DNA from: Rutidosis leptorrhynchoides
Taxonomy: Eukaryota; Streptophyta; Magnoliopsida; Asterales; Asteraceae
Assembly (NCBI RefSeq): GCF_046630445.1
Contig: NC_092337.1
Location: forward strand, 357,360,001-357,424,000
Length of the DNA stretch: 64,000 bases
Direction: 5' to 3'
Shown: positions 11,734-25,291 of the stretch, in pieces
Numbering within the stretch: the first letter of the stretch is position 1
Layout: each line of letters begins with the position of its first letter
The notes under the pieces: generated by a model
What the model saw: only the letters and a program-made list of their open reading frames with translations
Databases searched by the model: none
Told to the model about the DNA's origin: nothing
Program-made: the position numbers and the translations under genes

Positions 11734-11872
11734 CGTCAGCTTGAAGGACAAGTTTAACTTAATATAGAATAGATATTCTTTACATATTTGTATTTGTGTA
11801 AATCTTTAATTCTTGCATTTGTACCTATAAATATTGATCAATAGAAAACCATGTGAAGATTTATTTCTTACA
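11673..11872 (+). repeat. Copia 3' LTR
   Basis: 200 bp, nearly identical to the 5' LTR, with TATAAATAT at 11826-11834. It is followed directly by the TSD AAAGG. Confidence 0.92.
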
Positions 11873-11877
11873 AAAGG

Positions 11878-12349
11878 GTGTCATTATACTAGCCCTTTCT
11901 GAAGATGCAGGAGATAAAGGTTTGATTATTGTTGATATTTTTTTAGTCATACAGATGGTCAAATGTTGAAGTTCAGTTATTTGATAGCTTTGTACATTAA
12001 AGTTGTAATTATTGATAGCTATGGATTAAATTGTCTCATTGACTTGTTTCTAATGTTGAAGGCTGCTGATGGCGTCGTAAGTCGTTTTTATTGCCTATTG
12101 TTCCTTAAATATGGGTTGCTTTTTTTTTTTGATGTACAAAGACTATTGGTTGATGTAATCGATTTATGATTGGACGGGGCTAGCTCTTTGAGAAGATGAT
12201 TGTGAATAAAGTTTGATTGTTCTCGATGTTTTGGTAATATTGTTAAAGCTAAGGACATTTAGGTTGTTCAAAGCCAAAAAGGATGATGTTACTTTTTGGA
12301 CCCTAGATTTAATGTCACATAACTTTTTATATTTAATTTTCTAAATATA
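11878..12349. other. Right flank of the copia insertion, no recognised gene
   Basis: The first 89 bp continue the open frame that leaves off at 8484. A GTAAGT donor-like word occurs near 12076, but I cannot define exons. The rest is AT-rich with no feature I recognise. Confidence 0.35.
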
Positions 12350-12535
12350 ACAACAACAACAACAACAACAACAACAAAACTCAATCCTACAAAGTGGGGT
12401 ATAGGGAGGTAAGATGTACAATCTTTCATGTATCCCAGAATAAAGACAAATCGTTTTTCCACCTAGAGTGATGTCGTAAAAATCTTGTGTACTTTCATCT
12501 TCTATCCGTGAGGCAATATACGAATCATCCATAGA
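12350..12535 (-). mobile_element. TS-like SINE
   Basis: On the plus strand the block begins with (AAC)n at about 12350-12376, so on the minus strand it ends in (TTG)n, the hallmark tail of the TS family of plant SINEs. Upstream of the tail (minus strand) is the body ending in CCTCCCTATACCCCACTTTG, a familiar segment of this family. The tRNA-related head is too diverged for me to place A and B boxes. Flanking duplications were not found. Confidence 0.6.
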
Positions 12536-12539
12536 TGAA

Positions 12540-14147
12540 ACTGTTTTTCATAACAATTTTGAGGCTCATTCTCCTTTTATGGGGGAACAAAAAGATGTGG
12601 CATATGAGCAAGATATTGTGCAGGAGGCGAATGATAAAGTTAAGGGCGTGGAGAAGAGCTTCATTCGATCTAGAAACAGGAGCTGCTTCTCATCCTTAAG
12701 TGGAGAAATCAGAGATAGGTGACTTGAAAAAAAAAAGGAATTTGATGTATTTCTTCAAGTAGGAATCAAAGCAGGATTAGATGAGGCGAAATGTAAAGAA
12801 CTTTTTGCTAATCTTGCTCAACCGGTAGGGGTATTTAATCTATTTAAATGAAGCTTTTATCAATAAATATTTGAGGGTGTAAAAAGAGGAGGAATCGGGT
12901 ATGGATCAAGAAGATTTGTTATTCTAATAATGTACAATTCTTAGGAGTGCAAGAATCGAAAATGGCGAAACTGGAACTTTTCCTAATTAAATCTATGTAG
13001 GAAACTATGCATTTGATTACGCATGCACTCTATCTCGTGGTATGTCAGGAGGTATTATTTCGATTTAGGATCCTAACTTCTTTTTTAAAGAACGAATATG
13101 GTGCGATGATAATTTCGTGATTGTAAAAGGAAAATGGATGAAATCGGATCGTGATTTTTTATGATGAATATTTATGAGCCACGTAATTCGGGAGATAAAA
13201 TACGTTTACGGGATCCGATTATGGAGTTTATTAATAGTCATGTTGGAGAATTTGTGATTTTTGGCGATTTTAACGAAGTAAGAGATGTGGAGGATAGATA
13301 TGGTTCGGTCTTTAATAGAGATGAGGCTAATTATTTCAACTCTTTTATTGGAAACGCTGAATTGGAGGATATCTAACTTGGTGGTCGTAAATTTACTTGG
13401 ATGAATAAGTCGGCTACCAAAATGAGCCGACTCGATAGAGTGCTTTAGTCTCGGAAAGTGATGGATGTTTTTTTCGGATTTGAAACTCGTCGCTCTACCT
13501 CGTGGGTATTCGGATCATATTCCAATCTTGTTTTACATCAATAAGTTGGATTATGGGCCAATTCCTTTTACATGTTTTCATTTTTGGTTTTCATTATGTG
13601 GTTTTGATGAGTTGATTAAGGTTGTTTTTGATGGCAAAGAGTACAAGAATCAACAAGATTTCAATGATAAATTAAAGGTGCTAACATCTATTGTTAAGCC
13701 GTGGATACAAGATCAAAGAGCCACTGCTAAAACGAGATTCAACACTGTTTCGGAGAGAATGAATTATATTGAAGCAAAGATAGAAGAAAGGAGTGTTACA
13801 TTAGAAGAGATTGAGGAAAGAAAAGATTTATTGAATGAACTGTACGTATTACAAAAAATGGAGGATTTAGATTTAATTCAAAAATCTAAAGTGAAATGGC
13901 ACATTGAGGGGACGAGAACACGAAATTTTTTCACGGTTTGTTGGAGAATAAGAGAAACAAGCAGACTATGAAAGGCATCTCATTGAATGAGGTTTGGGTT
14001 ACTGAACCGGCTGTTGTTAAAAATGCTTTTAAGGAGTTCTATTCGCTGAAGTTTGCTAGGGATACTAACTACGGACATCCAGCGGATTTTATTCCTTTAG
14101 TTAAACTAACAGACGAAGAAAATTTGTTGATCCAAAGAGATGTAATG
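12540..14147 (+). pseudogene. LINE ORF1 tail(?) and ORF2 endonuclease domain, degenerate
   Basis: From 12540 to about 12850 there are fragments of an acidic, Glu-rich frame that may be the end of ORF1; this is weak. From about 12900 an AP-endonuclease-like region reads through several stops and shifts. The clearest motif is GDFNEVR (near 13262-13282, in the frame 13161-13376). After a stop at 13374-13376 the GGRKFTWMNKS segment and the catalytic-type SDH (in GYSDHIPI, about 13510) follow. From 13560 to 14147 comes the variable linker between endonuclease and RT, broken by a frameshift near 13950. The first insertion interrupts it at 14147. Confidence 0.82.
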
Positions 14148-15073
14148 TGAGACGACCCGCCCTTATTCATAAGGACGAATACAATAACATATGGATACAT
14201 TGCGAGGTATTTGACCTCTATATGATACATTTTACAAACATTGCATTCGTTTTTAAAAGACAACTTTCATTACATCGAAAGATGACAGGTATGCATACCA
14301 TTTCATAATATCCTTACTATAAATGACCTAATCTGTCATTTACTTAAAAATAATTTTTATTGAACTCAACGACTTGAATGCAACGTCTTTTGAAATATGC
14401 CATGAATGACTCCAAGTAATATCTTTAACATGAGCAAATGCACAGCGGAAGATTTCTTTAATACCTGAGAATAAACATGCTTTCAAGTGTCAACCAAAAG
14501 GTTTGTGAGTTCATTAGTTTATCATAATCGATCATTTCCATGATTTTAATAGACCACAAGATTTTTATTTTCATTTTTCATAAACATCATCTCATATCAG
14601 GCATTTCGCACAAACTGCATAGAGATAAAAATCATTCATATGGTGAACACCTGGTAATCGACATTAACAAAATGCATCTAGAATATCCCCATCATTCCGG
14701 GACTCTCATCGGACATGATAAAATCGAAGTACTAAAGCATCCGTAACCCGGATGGGGTTTGTTAGGCCCAATAGATCTATCTTTAGGATTCACGTCAATT
14801 AGGGTTTCTGTTCCCTAATTCTTAGATTACCAGACTAAAAAGGGTGATATTCGATTCGATAATCCAACCATAGAATGTAGTTTCGATTACTTGTGTCTAT
14901 TTCATAAAACATTTATAAAAGCAACGCATGTATTCTCAGTCCCAAAAATATACATTGCAAAAGCATTTAAAAAGGGAGTAAATGAAACTCACAATATTGT
15001 ATTTTGTAGTAAAAATACATATGACGACATTGAACAATGCAAGGTTGGCCTTGGATTCACGAACCTATATTAA

Positions 15074-15188
<115 letters not shown>

Positions 15189-15779
15189 GGTCAATATCTG
15201 TCTAACAATTAAGGTCGAGTCATATTGTACCACAATCCTAATGCTCGAGACCGATATGCAAAAGTTAACATAAATCAGTTTGACCCAAAATGACTTTCAA
15301 AATTCATACATGTTTATTATATAGTCATTTTATATATTTAAATATATTTATCAGATTTTATTAGAGTAAATAATACAAGTCATATATTATTAAATAAAAA
15401 TTTATATTAAAATTTTATATATGATAAAAATATATTTTTATATATCTCGAGTAATAAAATTTATATAATTCACTCAAAATCATAAACATATAGTGGTATG
15501 TATTATTAATGTAATTATGTTACGTGTGGTAAAAATATCTTTGTATCACATATTTATTTGATAAAATAATATTGATAATAATAATAATAAGTAAAAGTTG
15601 TATTATTTTTTAATAATAATAATAATTATTATTCCATTAATAACCATAACAATATTTATATTTACTAATGATGATATTAATTATGATAAAATGATAATTC
15701 TAATCATGATAATTTTAATAATAACGATACTTTTTAATATTAACAGTAATAATAATAATATTTTATAAAAATAATAGTT

Positions 15780-16015
15780 CTATTCAAAATGATAATTTTT
15801 AGTAATAATACTAAAATGATAATAATAATAATAATAATGCTTTTTAATGATAACAATGATATTTCTATTAAAATCATAATTTTAATAAAAATGATAGTTT
15901 TAATGTTAATGATGCTTTTAATAATAATAATAATAACGATAAAAATAATAAAATGATAGTTTTGATAAAAATATTAATTATTTTAATAATAATAATAACA
16001 ATAATAATAATGATG

Positions 16016-16054
<39 letters not shown>

Positions 16055-16260
16055 GTATTGATAATATTAATAATAACCTTAATGATAATAACGATAGTAA
16101 TAATAATAGCAATAACAATATTTAATGATAATACTTATATTAATAACGATAATGATAATAATAATATTATTAATTATTAGATAATAATAATAATAATAAT
16201 GACGATAATAACGACGATAACGATACGATAATGATAACGAAGATTGTAATAATAATCATT
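15780..16260. repeat. AAT/GAT-rich degenerate microsatellite tract
   Basis: Long imperfect ATA/AAT/GAT repeats with a purer AAT run near 16010-16053. The position corresponds to the trinucleotide tract of C's LTRs (about 22620-23260, opposite strand). Confidence 0.85.
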
Positions 16261-16796
16261 TTAATAATAATACTAAAATTAATGATAATTCAGTTGACTA
16301 TATCTTTTAATCAGTTCATCAAAACCATACGCTTTCTAGACGAAAAGTTATTAATTTTTCGCCAGCTTTCCAACGACATGCATATCATATATCTTATCTC
16401 AGTAGCATATGTATTAAATTCATAATTTATCATAAACTATATAACGACGAAAATAAACATACAAGCATGCATAATCCTAAATAGTCGAGTACTAGTCAGG
16501 GATACACTATTAATATATAAAAGATAAGATATGAATGCTCACGTATCAATATTGAGATTCAATATTGCAGGAAAGTACGTAGACACGACGGAGATGATAA
16601 ACACTAGGTTGACCTCATGAGCTATACCCCCGAACAATACCCATAACCTCCATAGCTATAACCCATAAGTTCCTTAACTCTATCCTGCTTGAAAAACCCG
16701 TTTTGAAATAACTCGCTCATGACTTCGTCGTAGTATTTTATGTATAATACTATTAATAATGATAATACGATTAGTATTAATAATGATAATACGATT

Positions 16797-16922
<126 letters not shown>

Positions 16923-16996
16923 ATATATACATATATGTAGAGAGAGTAGAGATTGAGAAATATATTAGTGAGTGAATCATCCGAAAACTGAACGAG

Positions 16997-17074
16997 CTTT
17001 TATAGAACATTTTTGGTTTCGGGCTGCCATGCAATCGCATGGCTTTGTAGCCTATTTCCTATGCGATCGCATGG
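16997..17074 (-). promoter_or_regulatory. Twin palindromes plus TATA box in the solo LTR
   Basis: On the minus strand: CCATGCGATCGCATAG (17074-17059, one mismatch from a palindrome), 16-bp spacer, CCATGCGATTGCATGG (17042-17027, one mismatch), 22-bp gap, then TATAAAAG (17004-16997). A CT-rich stretch follows at about 16955-16938. The spacing is identical to that in the Athila LTR at 5882-5958, although the spacer sequences differ. Confidence 0.7.
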
Positions 17075-17490
17075 GTTAGGTTTACAGCTCACATCTCGAA
17101 TTATTGGGGCGGCCGACAGTTTTTAATATATTTTATTTATAATATATTTAATTTATATAATTATTTATATATTATATAATATTTACGTGCATAGTTAGTT
17201 TGTAAAATTTGTTTCGATGACTCGTACGTTTACGCTCGACTTACATCCCGGTCCCGGTTTCTCGAACGTTAACTCGTACGCTGAGAAAACTAGTACTTTA
17301 TGTTTCGCGGCACGTACTCTTAATCAAAAATTAGACTTATACAATGATGAATTATATTATAAGAAATGTAACTTATATATTTGAGGGTTGTGGTCATTAG
17401 ATTTTATAAATTGACGTCTCGTTATATAATAATATTATTTTAAATTAAAACGATTTATGACTACGTTATTATTATATCTCGTTATATTGT

Positions 17491-17592
<102 letters not shown>

Positions 17593-18454
17593 ATCTCAAA
17601 ATATAAGTTTGAAATATTTATTTAATAATATAATATTTAGTTTTTCAAAAGTAATTATATTTCAAGACTCATTTATAATCGTTTAAATGATAGAAAATAT
17701 TATGTCATATTACGCTTACGTTTTTGAAACACAAAATATATTTGAAATTTATAATATAAAGCTTTAATTAAGTTCTTCAAAATTCATTAACAAAGTATCT
17801 TTTAAAACGTTTTGATAATAAAGTTTTCTCTAGATTGAAAACGTTTTAGTACTAAACCAAATAAATATGATAGCTTTTGTTTTCCAAAACTAATATATAT
17901 TTAAAAATTATTTTGTTAAAAGGTTAAAATAATGAAAATCGTTATATCGTATTTGAAAAGTAAAATTTATATATAATAGGTTTCAAGTTTTTAAATTACT
18001 AAATATTGATGAAGCGTGAGATAAAGTCCAAAGGTTAAATTAACGTACGAAATCATTTTAAGGTAAAACGTCGATATTTATTTTCTAAGTTATCTATATC
18101 CCATAACTTTACTTTCATCTTAAATAATATTAAAGTTAAATAGTTGACGCGTATAAATTGGACATTGAACAGGAACTACACTAACCCTTGTCTAGTTCCC
18201 GTTAATTGACACTTTTGTTCTTACTTGTAAATCACTTTACCAATAATTCCGAATATCGTTAAAAAGAACAGATTTCTTAAATCATAGTGGACCTTACAAC
18301 AGAGACCCGTAATCATATCACAATAAATCTGATAATTCAATTATTTGATATTATCTTTTATTTCCGCCGATAAATATATTAAACATATATCGAGGCAAAT
18401 ACGTTCATGTAAAGTATTATACGTTTAATACTTTGTTAACATTTTCAAGTTATA

Positions 18455-18555
<101 letters not shown>

Positions 18556-18722
18556 TATCCATTTATATAATGGTTCGTGAATCGTCAGAATTTGGTCGAG
18601 GTTAAATGAATGTATGAACACAGTTTAAAATTTTTGAGATTCAACTTAACAACTTTCCTTATCGTGTCAGAATAATATAAATGTAAAGTTTAAATTTGGT
18701 CAGAAATTTCCGGGTTGTCACA

Positions 18723-20239
18723 TAATGGAGGAAGAAATTCGACGAGTAGTGTGGGAGTGTGGTAATGACAAATCTCCGAGTCCTAGCGGATTCACATTCT
18801 TGTTCGTAAGAAAATATTGGGAATTTGTGAAGGACGATTTGGTGAAGTCTATATCTGATGCGTTTAACACATATAGGCTTCCTAAGGGATCTGCTTCAGC
18901 CATTATAACATTAATCCCGAAAGTTAGAAATCCAACCACGATTAAAGATTATCATCCGATTTCATTAATAGGTGTACAATATAAAATTATTTCAAAAATA
19001 TTGTCATCACGGATTGCTTCGGTCATTGACAAAATAATTAGTAACGTTCATTCAACATTTATTAAAGGTAGACAAATTTTGGATGGCCCGATGGTCGTTA
19101 GCGAAGTTATGGTATGTTGTAAGAAAAAGAACAAAAAATTGATGTTGTTTAAGGTGGATTTTGAGAAGGCTTATGATACGGTTAGTAGGAAGTTTCTAGA
19201 TTATATGCTCATGATTCTTGGATTTGGTGAGATATGGAGATCTTGGATTAAAATGTGTCTTGGTAAAGCGGGGATATCGGTGATTGTCAATGGGAGTCTA
19301 ACGGTCGAATTTTGTCTTCATCTAGGTTTGAGACAAGGTGATCCTCTTAGCCCTTTTTTATTTTTAATTATTATGGAAGGGTTACATTTATGCATTAAGA
19401 GAAAGGTGGACACGGGTGTCATAAGTGGTATAAATGTGGGTGATCAAGCTTTTGATTGGTCACATTTGTTCTATGCGGACGACGCGATCATTTTATCCGA
19501 ATGGAATAAGGATAGTATATCGAATACTATTCTTGCTCTTAACTAAGTCTCATCTTTTTGGTATTGGTGTCCCGGAGGAGACCTTGGAGACTTACATAGC
19601 AGAATTTGGATGTTCTAAAGGAGATTTTCCGTTTAAATATTTGGGTCTCTCCATAGGTTGTAACATGAATTTGGTTACACATTGGAAGAATATAGAAGAC
19701 CGTTTTGTTAAGAAGTTAGCGGGTTGGAAAGCAAGTCTCCTTTCGATCGGAGGTAGACTTACTCTTATCAAAGAGGTTTTAGAGAGTTTGGGTATTTACT
19801 CTATATCGTTGTTCTGATGCCCGAAAATGATGATTAATACTCTTGAGATGTTAAGAGGCAATTTATTTTGGGGTAATTCTGAATATAATCGAAAAATTTA
19901 TTGGGTGAGTTGAGATCTTATTTTAGCATCCATGATAAAGGTGGTTTGAATGTTAGGAGTTTAAGAATAATTAACTTAGCTCTCATGTTTAAATGGATAT
20001 GGTGATATGTAATGTTCAATGATTCGATGTGGGCAAAAGTGATTAATTCTATTCATGGGAAACTTGTGCGAATTGATGGGTCTACTCTAAACCATAAAGG
20101 CACATGGTCTACTATTATTGAGAAAGTTCCAGAAATCAATTGCAAAAATTTATTTACCTTTTGATGTACTTTGCGCCAAAGTTAGAGATGATAGAGAGGT
20201 CAGTTTTGGCTTGATAATTGGCGGGGCGATGGTTTGCTA
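18723..20239 (+). pseudogene. LINE reverse transcriptase domain, degenerate
   Basis: The open frame 18725-19546 (273 codons; the apparent ATG lies in the TSD and is not the true start) contains the non-LTR RT blocks in order: LIPKVRNPTTIKDYHPISL, the Asp-containing block KVDFEKAYDTV, LRQGDPLSPFLF, and the catalytic LFYADDAIIL near 19466-19495. A deletion and frameshift near 19540 remove part of the palm-thumb junction. The next frame (to 19817) continues with the post-RT segment around FKYLGLSIG and WKASLLSIGGRLTLIKEVL. Further stops follow up to 20239, where element C interrupts. It would prime reverse transcription at nicked target DNA if intact. Confidence 0.9.
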
Positions 20240-21449
20240 TGTGACGACCCGGAAATTTCCGACCAAATTTAAACTTGTTCTTTAAATGATTTCCACACGG
20301 TAAGCAAAGTCTGTAATATTGAGTCTCAAGATTTGTTTGAACTGTTCTCATGAAATCAATTGACCTTTGATAAATTCTGACGATTCACGAACAATTGGGT
20401 ATAAATAAATATGTAAACATATATGTATAACTAAATTCTATACACAAGTAATATTATTAATAAATATTAAAGATTCAATAAATTATATAATTTGTAGATA
20501 TGATATAATAAATGGAAATATATTAAACTTAATTAACAAGTTTGAATATAATTGTTATATTATTATCATCACTAGTAGTATTATTATTAATATTATTAAT
20601 AAACTATTATTATTATATATATTGTAATGTATAAATATAAATATAAGAACACATAATAATTTGAAATCATAATAATACAATTTCATCAGTAGAATTAAAA
20701 ATGTAAAATATTACAAGATAAGAAAGTTATTATTAAAAATAAATCTAGGAATAAATATATATATGATTTCTGTAATGATTATTATTATATGGATATTGGA
20801 AAATATATATATAAATTATAAATACTATATGTTTAAATTTATTTCTATGATGAGAGGATATTATAATAAATATATATATACAATACTTACATATATATAA
20901 GACAATTACATTTTCATAATTAATATGCATACACGTATTATATAAAGTATTTATAATAAATATACAACACATATTATCATATAATATATAGTGTATAATT
21001 TTAATATATAATCTTAACATATTAAGTGTAATTACAAATTAAAAAAAAGGATATATAATACTAATATTATTAGTACTTTCATTAAGATTATTAGCGATAA
21101 TATTAACATTAAAAAGTCAGTATTAGTTATATTATTGAAAGATAATACATTTAAGTTGTTTATATTATCATGGGTCATGAATAATATTAATATCATTATT
21201 ATTGATATTATTGTTATTATTAACAATATTAACATTTTTATAATTCGTATTATTGATATTAATAATATTATTGTTATATATTTTATAGTAACTATTATAA
21301 TCATCATTAGTAATAATATTATTATCACCATTATTAAAAACTTGTATTATTATTAATAAGTGTATTATTATTATATTTATATTTTTATTTATTAATAAGG
21401 TTAATTATTAAAAAAAATATATAAATACGGATAAAATAACAGATTTATG

Positions 21450-21451
<2 letters not shown>

Positions 21452-21504
<53 letters not shown>
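21452..21504. repeat. (AT)n microsatellite
   Basis: About 26 AT units in the 5' LTR of C. The 3' LTR has only a short AT run at the equivalent place. Confidence 0.95.
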
Positions 21505-21506
<2 letters not shown>

Positions 21507-22507
21507 TTATAATTAAATAATTATACATATATCAAATACAGATATAAATACGTATACATAAATACAGATGTATAAACACATATATATATACAGTTACAAA
21601 TACAGATATATATTTTTATAAATATATAAATTCAATTTAATACAGGTATATATGTAAAAATTATGTATTCTGTTTTCAATCGCTTTCCAACTGTATCTCA
21701 ATTTGTTTTGGGTCTATCATTTGGTACAAAATAGATTCCAAATGTTTCAATAACAAACAAAAGCAGTGAAAGTCGATTAATTTTTTTATTTTATAAACTC
21801 TGACAGAATATTTTGGTGTCGAGCAAATCAAACTACAAAATAAGCGTTAATTGAGTCACATTAGTTGTAATTATGTCTATTAACATCCATATAATACTCT
21901 GCAAATACAATTCGAGTAAAAACAATAAAATCAAAAATCAAATTAGAAGAACACAGCATGAGTGATCTGTTCTTGTTTATTTTCTCAATACCTCGAATTC
22001 GAATGCTATTTTAAAATCCTTTAATGCAGTATTGTTAGAAATATTTCATTTAAACTAACTGCAAAGTTTCAAAGTCCAATTTTTCATATCAATTCCTAAT
22101 TTTGAGGTCAAACTTTAAATGTCAAAAAGTCAATAATTATGTTCATCAAGAAATTCGAAAGCTATGGGTTGTTTCTGGATCAATTAATGATTCAGAAAGT
22201 TTATAGGAGTAAATTGAAATCTTTTTCATGTTGCAAGTATAGTCTAAAACTTCATAGATTTTCGAAAGTGATTTTTAGTTCAAAAACGTGTTCTTCATTC
22301 ACTGCAGTTATATATATTTTTTAATCTGTTTTAATTAATTTAAATTATTAGAATGGATTGTTTCTATTTTGTTTAAATATCCTAAAACCAATTTTTAAAT
22401 TCGTGTTTGATTAATGGAAATTCCAGTCGATGAATTAAGAAGGAGGAGGAGATTAGAAACAGAATAATATGGTTTATCTTTATTTGAACCTGGTAATAAT
22501 CAAAAAG

Positions 22508-22588
22508 GCAAAAGTGGTGGAGTGGTGTTGTGTGTTTCGGGTTAGCGGGTGGTCACGGGTTCGAGCCCGTGCTGGGATGATTTTTTTT
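22508..22588 (+). promoter_or_regulatory. tRNA-like Pol III type-2 promoter in C's 5' LTR
   Basis: An A-box-like TGGTGGAGTGG at 22515-22525 and a B-box-like GGTTCGAGCCC at 22558-22568 lie 43 bp apart start to start, as in a tRNA gene, and a T8 run at 22581-22588 could terminate Pol III. The segments flanking the boxes do not pair as an acceptor stem, so this is not a real tRNA gene. The same block is conserved in the 3' LTR (55046-55126). It may be a tRNA- or SINE-derived internal promoter. Confidence 0.6.
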
Positions 22589-22619
22589 AAACAGCCTATT
22601 TATTAAGGTAGTTATTTAA

Positions 22620-23260
22620 TTATTCATTATTATTATCATTATATTTATTATTATGATTATTATATTATTATTGTTATTATTATTATTAATGATTGTTACT
22701 AATACAAGTTTTATTGTTATTATTATTATTATTACTAAAATATGTATTAGTAACCATTTATTATCTATCATAATTAAAATTACAAATATGATTATTAATT
22801 ATTGTTATTGTTATGTTAATATTAATATTATGATTGTTATTATTATCATCATTTTAGTTATTATTATGTAATATCACTAAGTAATAATAGTATTATTATT
22901 ATTATCATGGATATAAGTATGATTATCATTATTATTATGAATATGATTATTATTATTATTATTGTTATTACGAAAATAACACAAACTATTATTATTATCA
23001 TTAATATTAGTATTAATATCTTTTTATAAATAATAGAAGTGTTAATATTGACAAAAGCAATATTATTATCACGAATATTATTATTATGTAAATACTAAAA
23101 TCTGTATCATGACTATCGTTAATAGAAAAATCAATATTGTTACAAGTATTATTATTAATGTCACTATTATTATTAATACTATGATTCTTATTATAATTAT
23201 TATTATAAGTAATGTTGTTATTAATATTATCATTATAATCAAATACAACTTTTAATTACT
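22620..23260. repeat. ATT/TTA-rich degenerate microsatellite tract
   Basis: Long imperfect ATT, TTG and ATC repeats immediately after the tRNA-like box. Confidence 0.85.
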
Positions 23261-23367
23261 ATATTATTAAGTATATAAAAATATACTCATAAGTAATATT
23301 ACATATAAGTATGAATATATTATATTAACAATTTTTATACAAATATTCATACAAAACAAATTAGGTA

Positions 23368-23528
<161 letters not shown>

Positions 23529-24820
23529 CTATATAAATAATAATCATTTTCAAATATATATACAAATTAAATAAATAGTATATAAAGTTATAATATATGA
23601 AATTGTTCAATTACGATTATATATATTAATGAATACACAAATGATATAGGTTCGTGAATCCAAGGCCAACCCTGCATTGTTCAGTTGTTCAATTTCGTCA
23701 CATGTATTTTTACTACAAAATACAATATTGTGAGTTGCATTTGATTCCCTTTTACTCTTTACATTTTTGGGACTGAGAATACATGCGCTGATTTTATAAC
23801 TGCTTTATTAAATGCTTTTGAAATATATTTTGAACTGAGAATACATGAAATGCTTTTGTAAATGTTTGACGAGATAGACACAAGCAAAACATTCCTCGAA
23901 TGAATTATTATGCAGACTGAAGTTCTGTGGATTATTATTGAATTAGTTGGACGTGATAATTGCCACTAATTGTTGTGAATATTTCCCCTGATTATTATTG
24001 CTTGGTAACCTAAGAATTAGAAACGGGTATGGCCCTAATTCACGCGAATCCTAAAGGTAGCTACCGGGTTTAATACCCCCACCCAGAATGTTCACTAGAC
24101 GAAAGAGCTAGTGGGTGTGGTGTTTAGTACTTCGAAGTTTATATATATTATACAGACGAGATGTTCTGTTTTGGGGATATTATTGATGCGCATTATATGT
24201 TAAGGTCGATTACCAAGCCAAGCTATGAAAGCAAAGTGAATGTTATGTATCGAGAGAATGATTTTTATACACAGGTTATGTGTATTAGTGTTGTGCACGA
24301 GATATGTGTACGGTTATTAAAAATCGCGAGGCAACCTACGGGGGAGAAAAGGATGCGAACCTACTCTGCTAAGCATTATGATAAATGGTTTTGTACACGA
24401 GATAGGTGTACTGTATTTAAATCTTGTGGTCTATCAAAATGATGAATTTTATTGCTTATGATAAACCTATGAACTCACCAACCTTTTGGTTGACACTTGA
24501 AAGCATGTTTATTCTCAGGTATGAAAGAAATCTTCCGCTGTGCATTTGCTTATTTTAAAGATATTACTTGGAGTCATTCATGGCATATTTCAAAAGACGT
24601 TGCATTCAAGTCATTGAGTTCATCAAGAATATTATTAAGTCATTTATAATTGGATATATTATGAAATGGTATGCATGCCGTCAACTTTCGGTGTAAAGAA
24701 AGTTTGTCTTTTAAAAACGAATGCAATGTTTGTAAAATGTATCACATAGAGGTCAAATACCTCGCTATGTAATCAACTATTGTGAATCGTTTATAATGTA
24801 TATGAACGGGTCCTTTCAGT

Positions 24821-24832
24821 TGGTATCAGAGC
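24821..24832 (+). promoter_or_regulatory. Element C primer-binding site
   Basis: TGGTATCAGAGC, 2 bp after the 5' LTR end, matching initiator tRNA-Met. Confidence 0.9.
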
Positions 24833-24873
24833 GGTGGTCGTAGCGAACCAGGTCTTGCATTAGTGTTTCTAAC

Positions 24874-24955
24874 TAGTAGTTGTTAGGATGCAATAATGAG
24901 TCTGGACTTCGACCTAGTAGTTGTTAGGTTATATTAATGAGTCTAGACTTGAACC
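24874..24955 (+). repeat. Tandem duplication of a conserved leader module
   Basis: Two 41-bp units (24874-24914 and 24915-24955) each contain GTTAGG, ATGAGTCT and a following GACTT word. A and B carry a single such module at about 31097-31145 and 41688-41726. The module sits just after the primer site, where packaging or dimerisation signals are expected; that role is inference. Confidence 0.65.
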
Positions 24956-25291
24956 TGGTCTGCATGTCAAAAGTTTTGCTTATCATTTCTAGTCGGAACT
25001 CATCTGTTTATCATCCTTAGAAAATTATATGCTTATCATTCTTAGTCTATACACATCATACTGCAATGATTACATGAATAGTGTATAACAAAATTCATAT
25101 CTTAGCGTATCTGCTAATTCATATCTTAGCGTATCTGTTATTGTTACCTTTGCCTGACAGATTCCGTAGATTCCTCCGTAACTTATGGAATTTTAATATT
25201 ATATATGCATATGTAAATTATGTATTGCGGGGTACTAATCTACATCCTATAATCTATTTCTTATCAAAAATCCTTCATCTGATCGTACGAG

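Larger units (their letters stand above)
8485..11872 (+). mobile_element. Internally deleted Ty1/copia element with both LTRs and TSD
   Basis: Two LTRs (8485-8691 and 11673-11872) begin TGTTAACG and end TTACA, and flank a partial pol. The 5-bp target duplication AAAGG is perfect at 8480-8484 and 11873-11877. A primer-binding site follows the 5' LTR and a G-rich polypurine tract precedes the 3' LTR. Gag, protease and the N-terminal half of integrase are missing, so the 3388-bp element is non-autonomous. The LTRs differ by about three substitutions and one short indel, implying a fairly recent insertion. Confidence 0.92.

Noticed and set aside
13161..13376. Possible host nuclease gene
   Set aside because: The GDFNEV and SDH motifs belong to the LINE endonuclease; LINE RT follows in order after the insertion.
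22508..22588. A functional tRNA gene in the LTR of C
   Set aside because: A and B boxes are good, but the presumed acceptor arms do not pair and no clear anticodon arm forms. Kept only as a tRNA-like promoter.
24161..24442. 93-codon ORF in C's 5' LTR, repeated at 56733-57014 in the 3' LTR
   Set aside because: The two copies derive from one LTR. Most of the few nucleotide differences change the amino acid, so there is no sign of protein-level constraint, and no domain is recognised.
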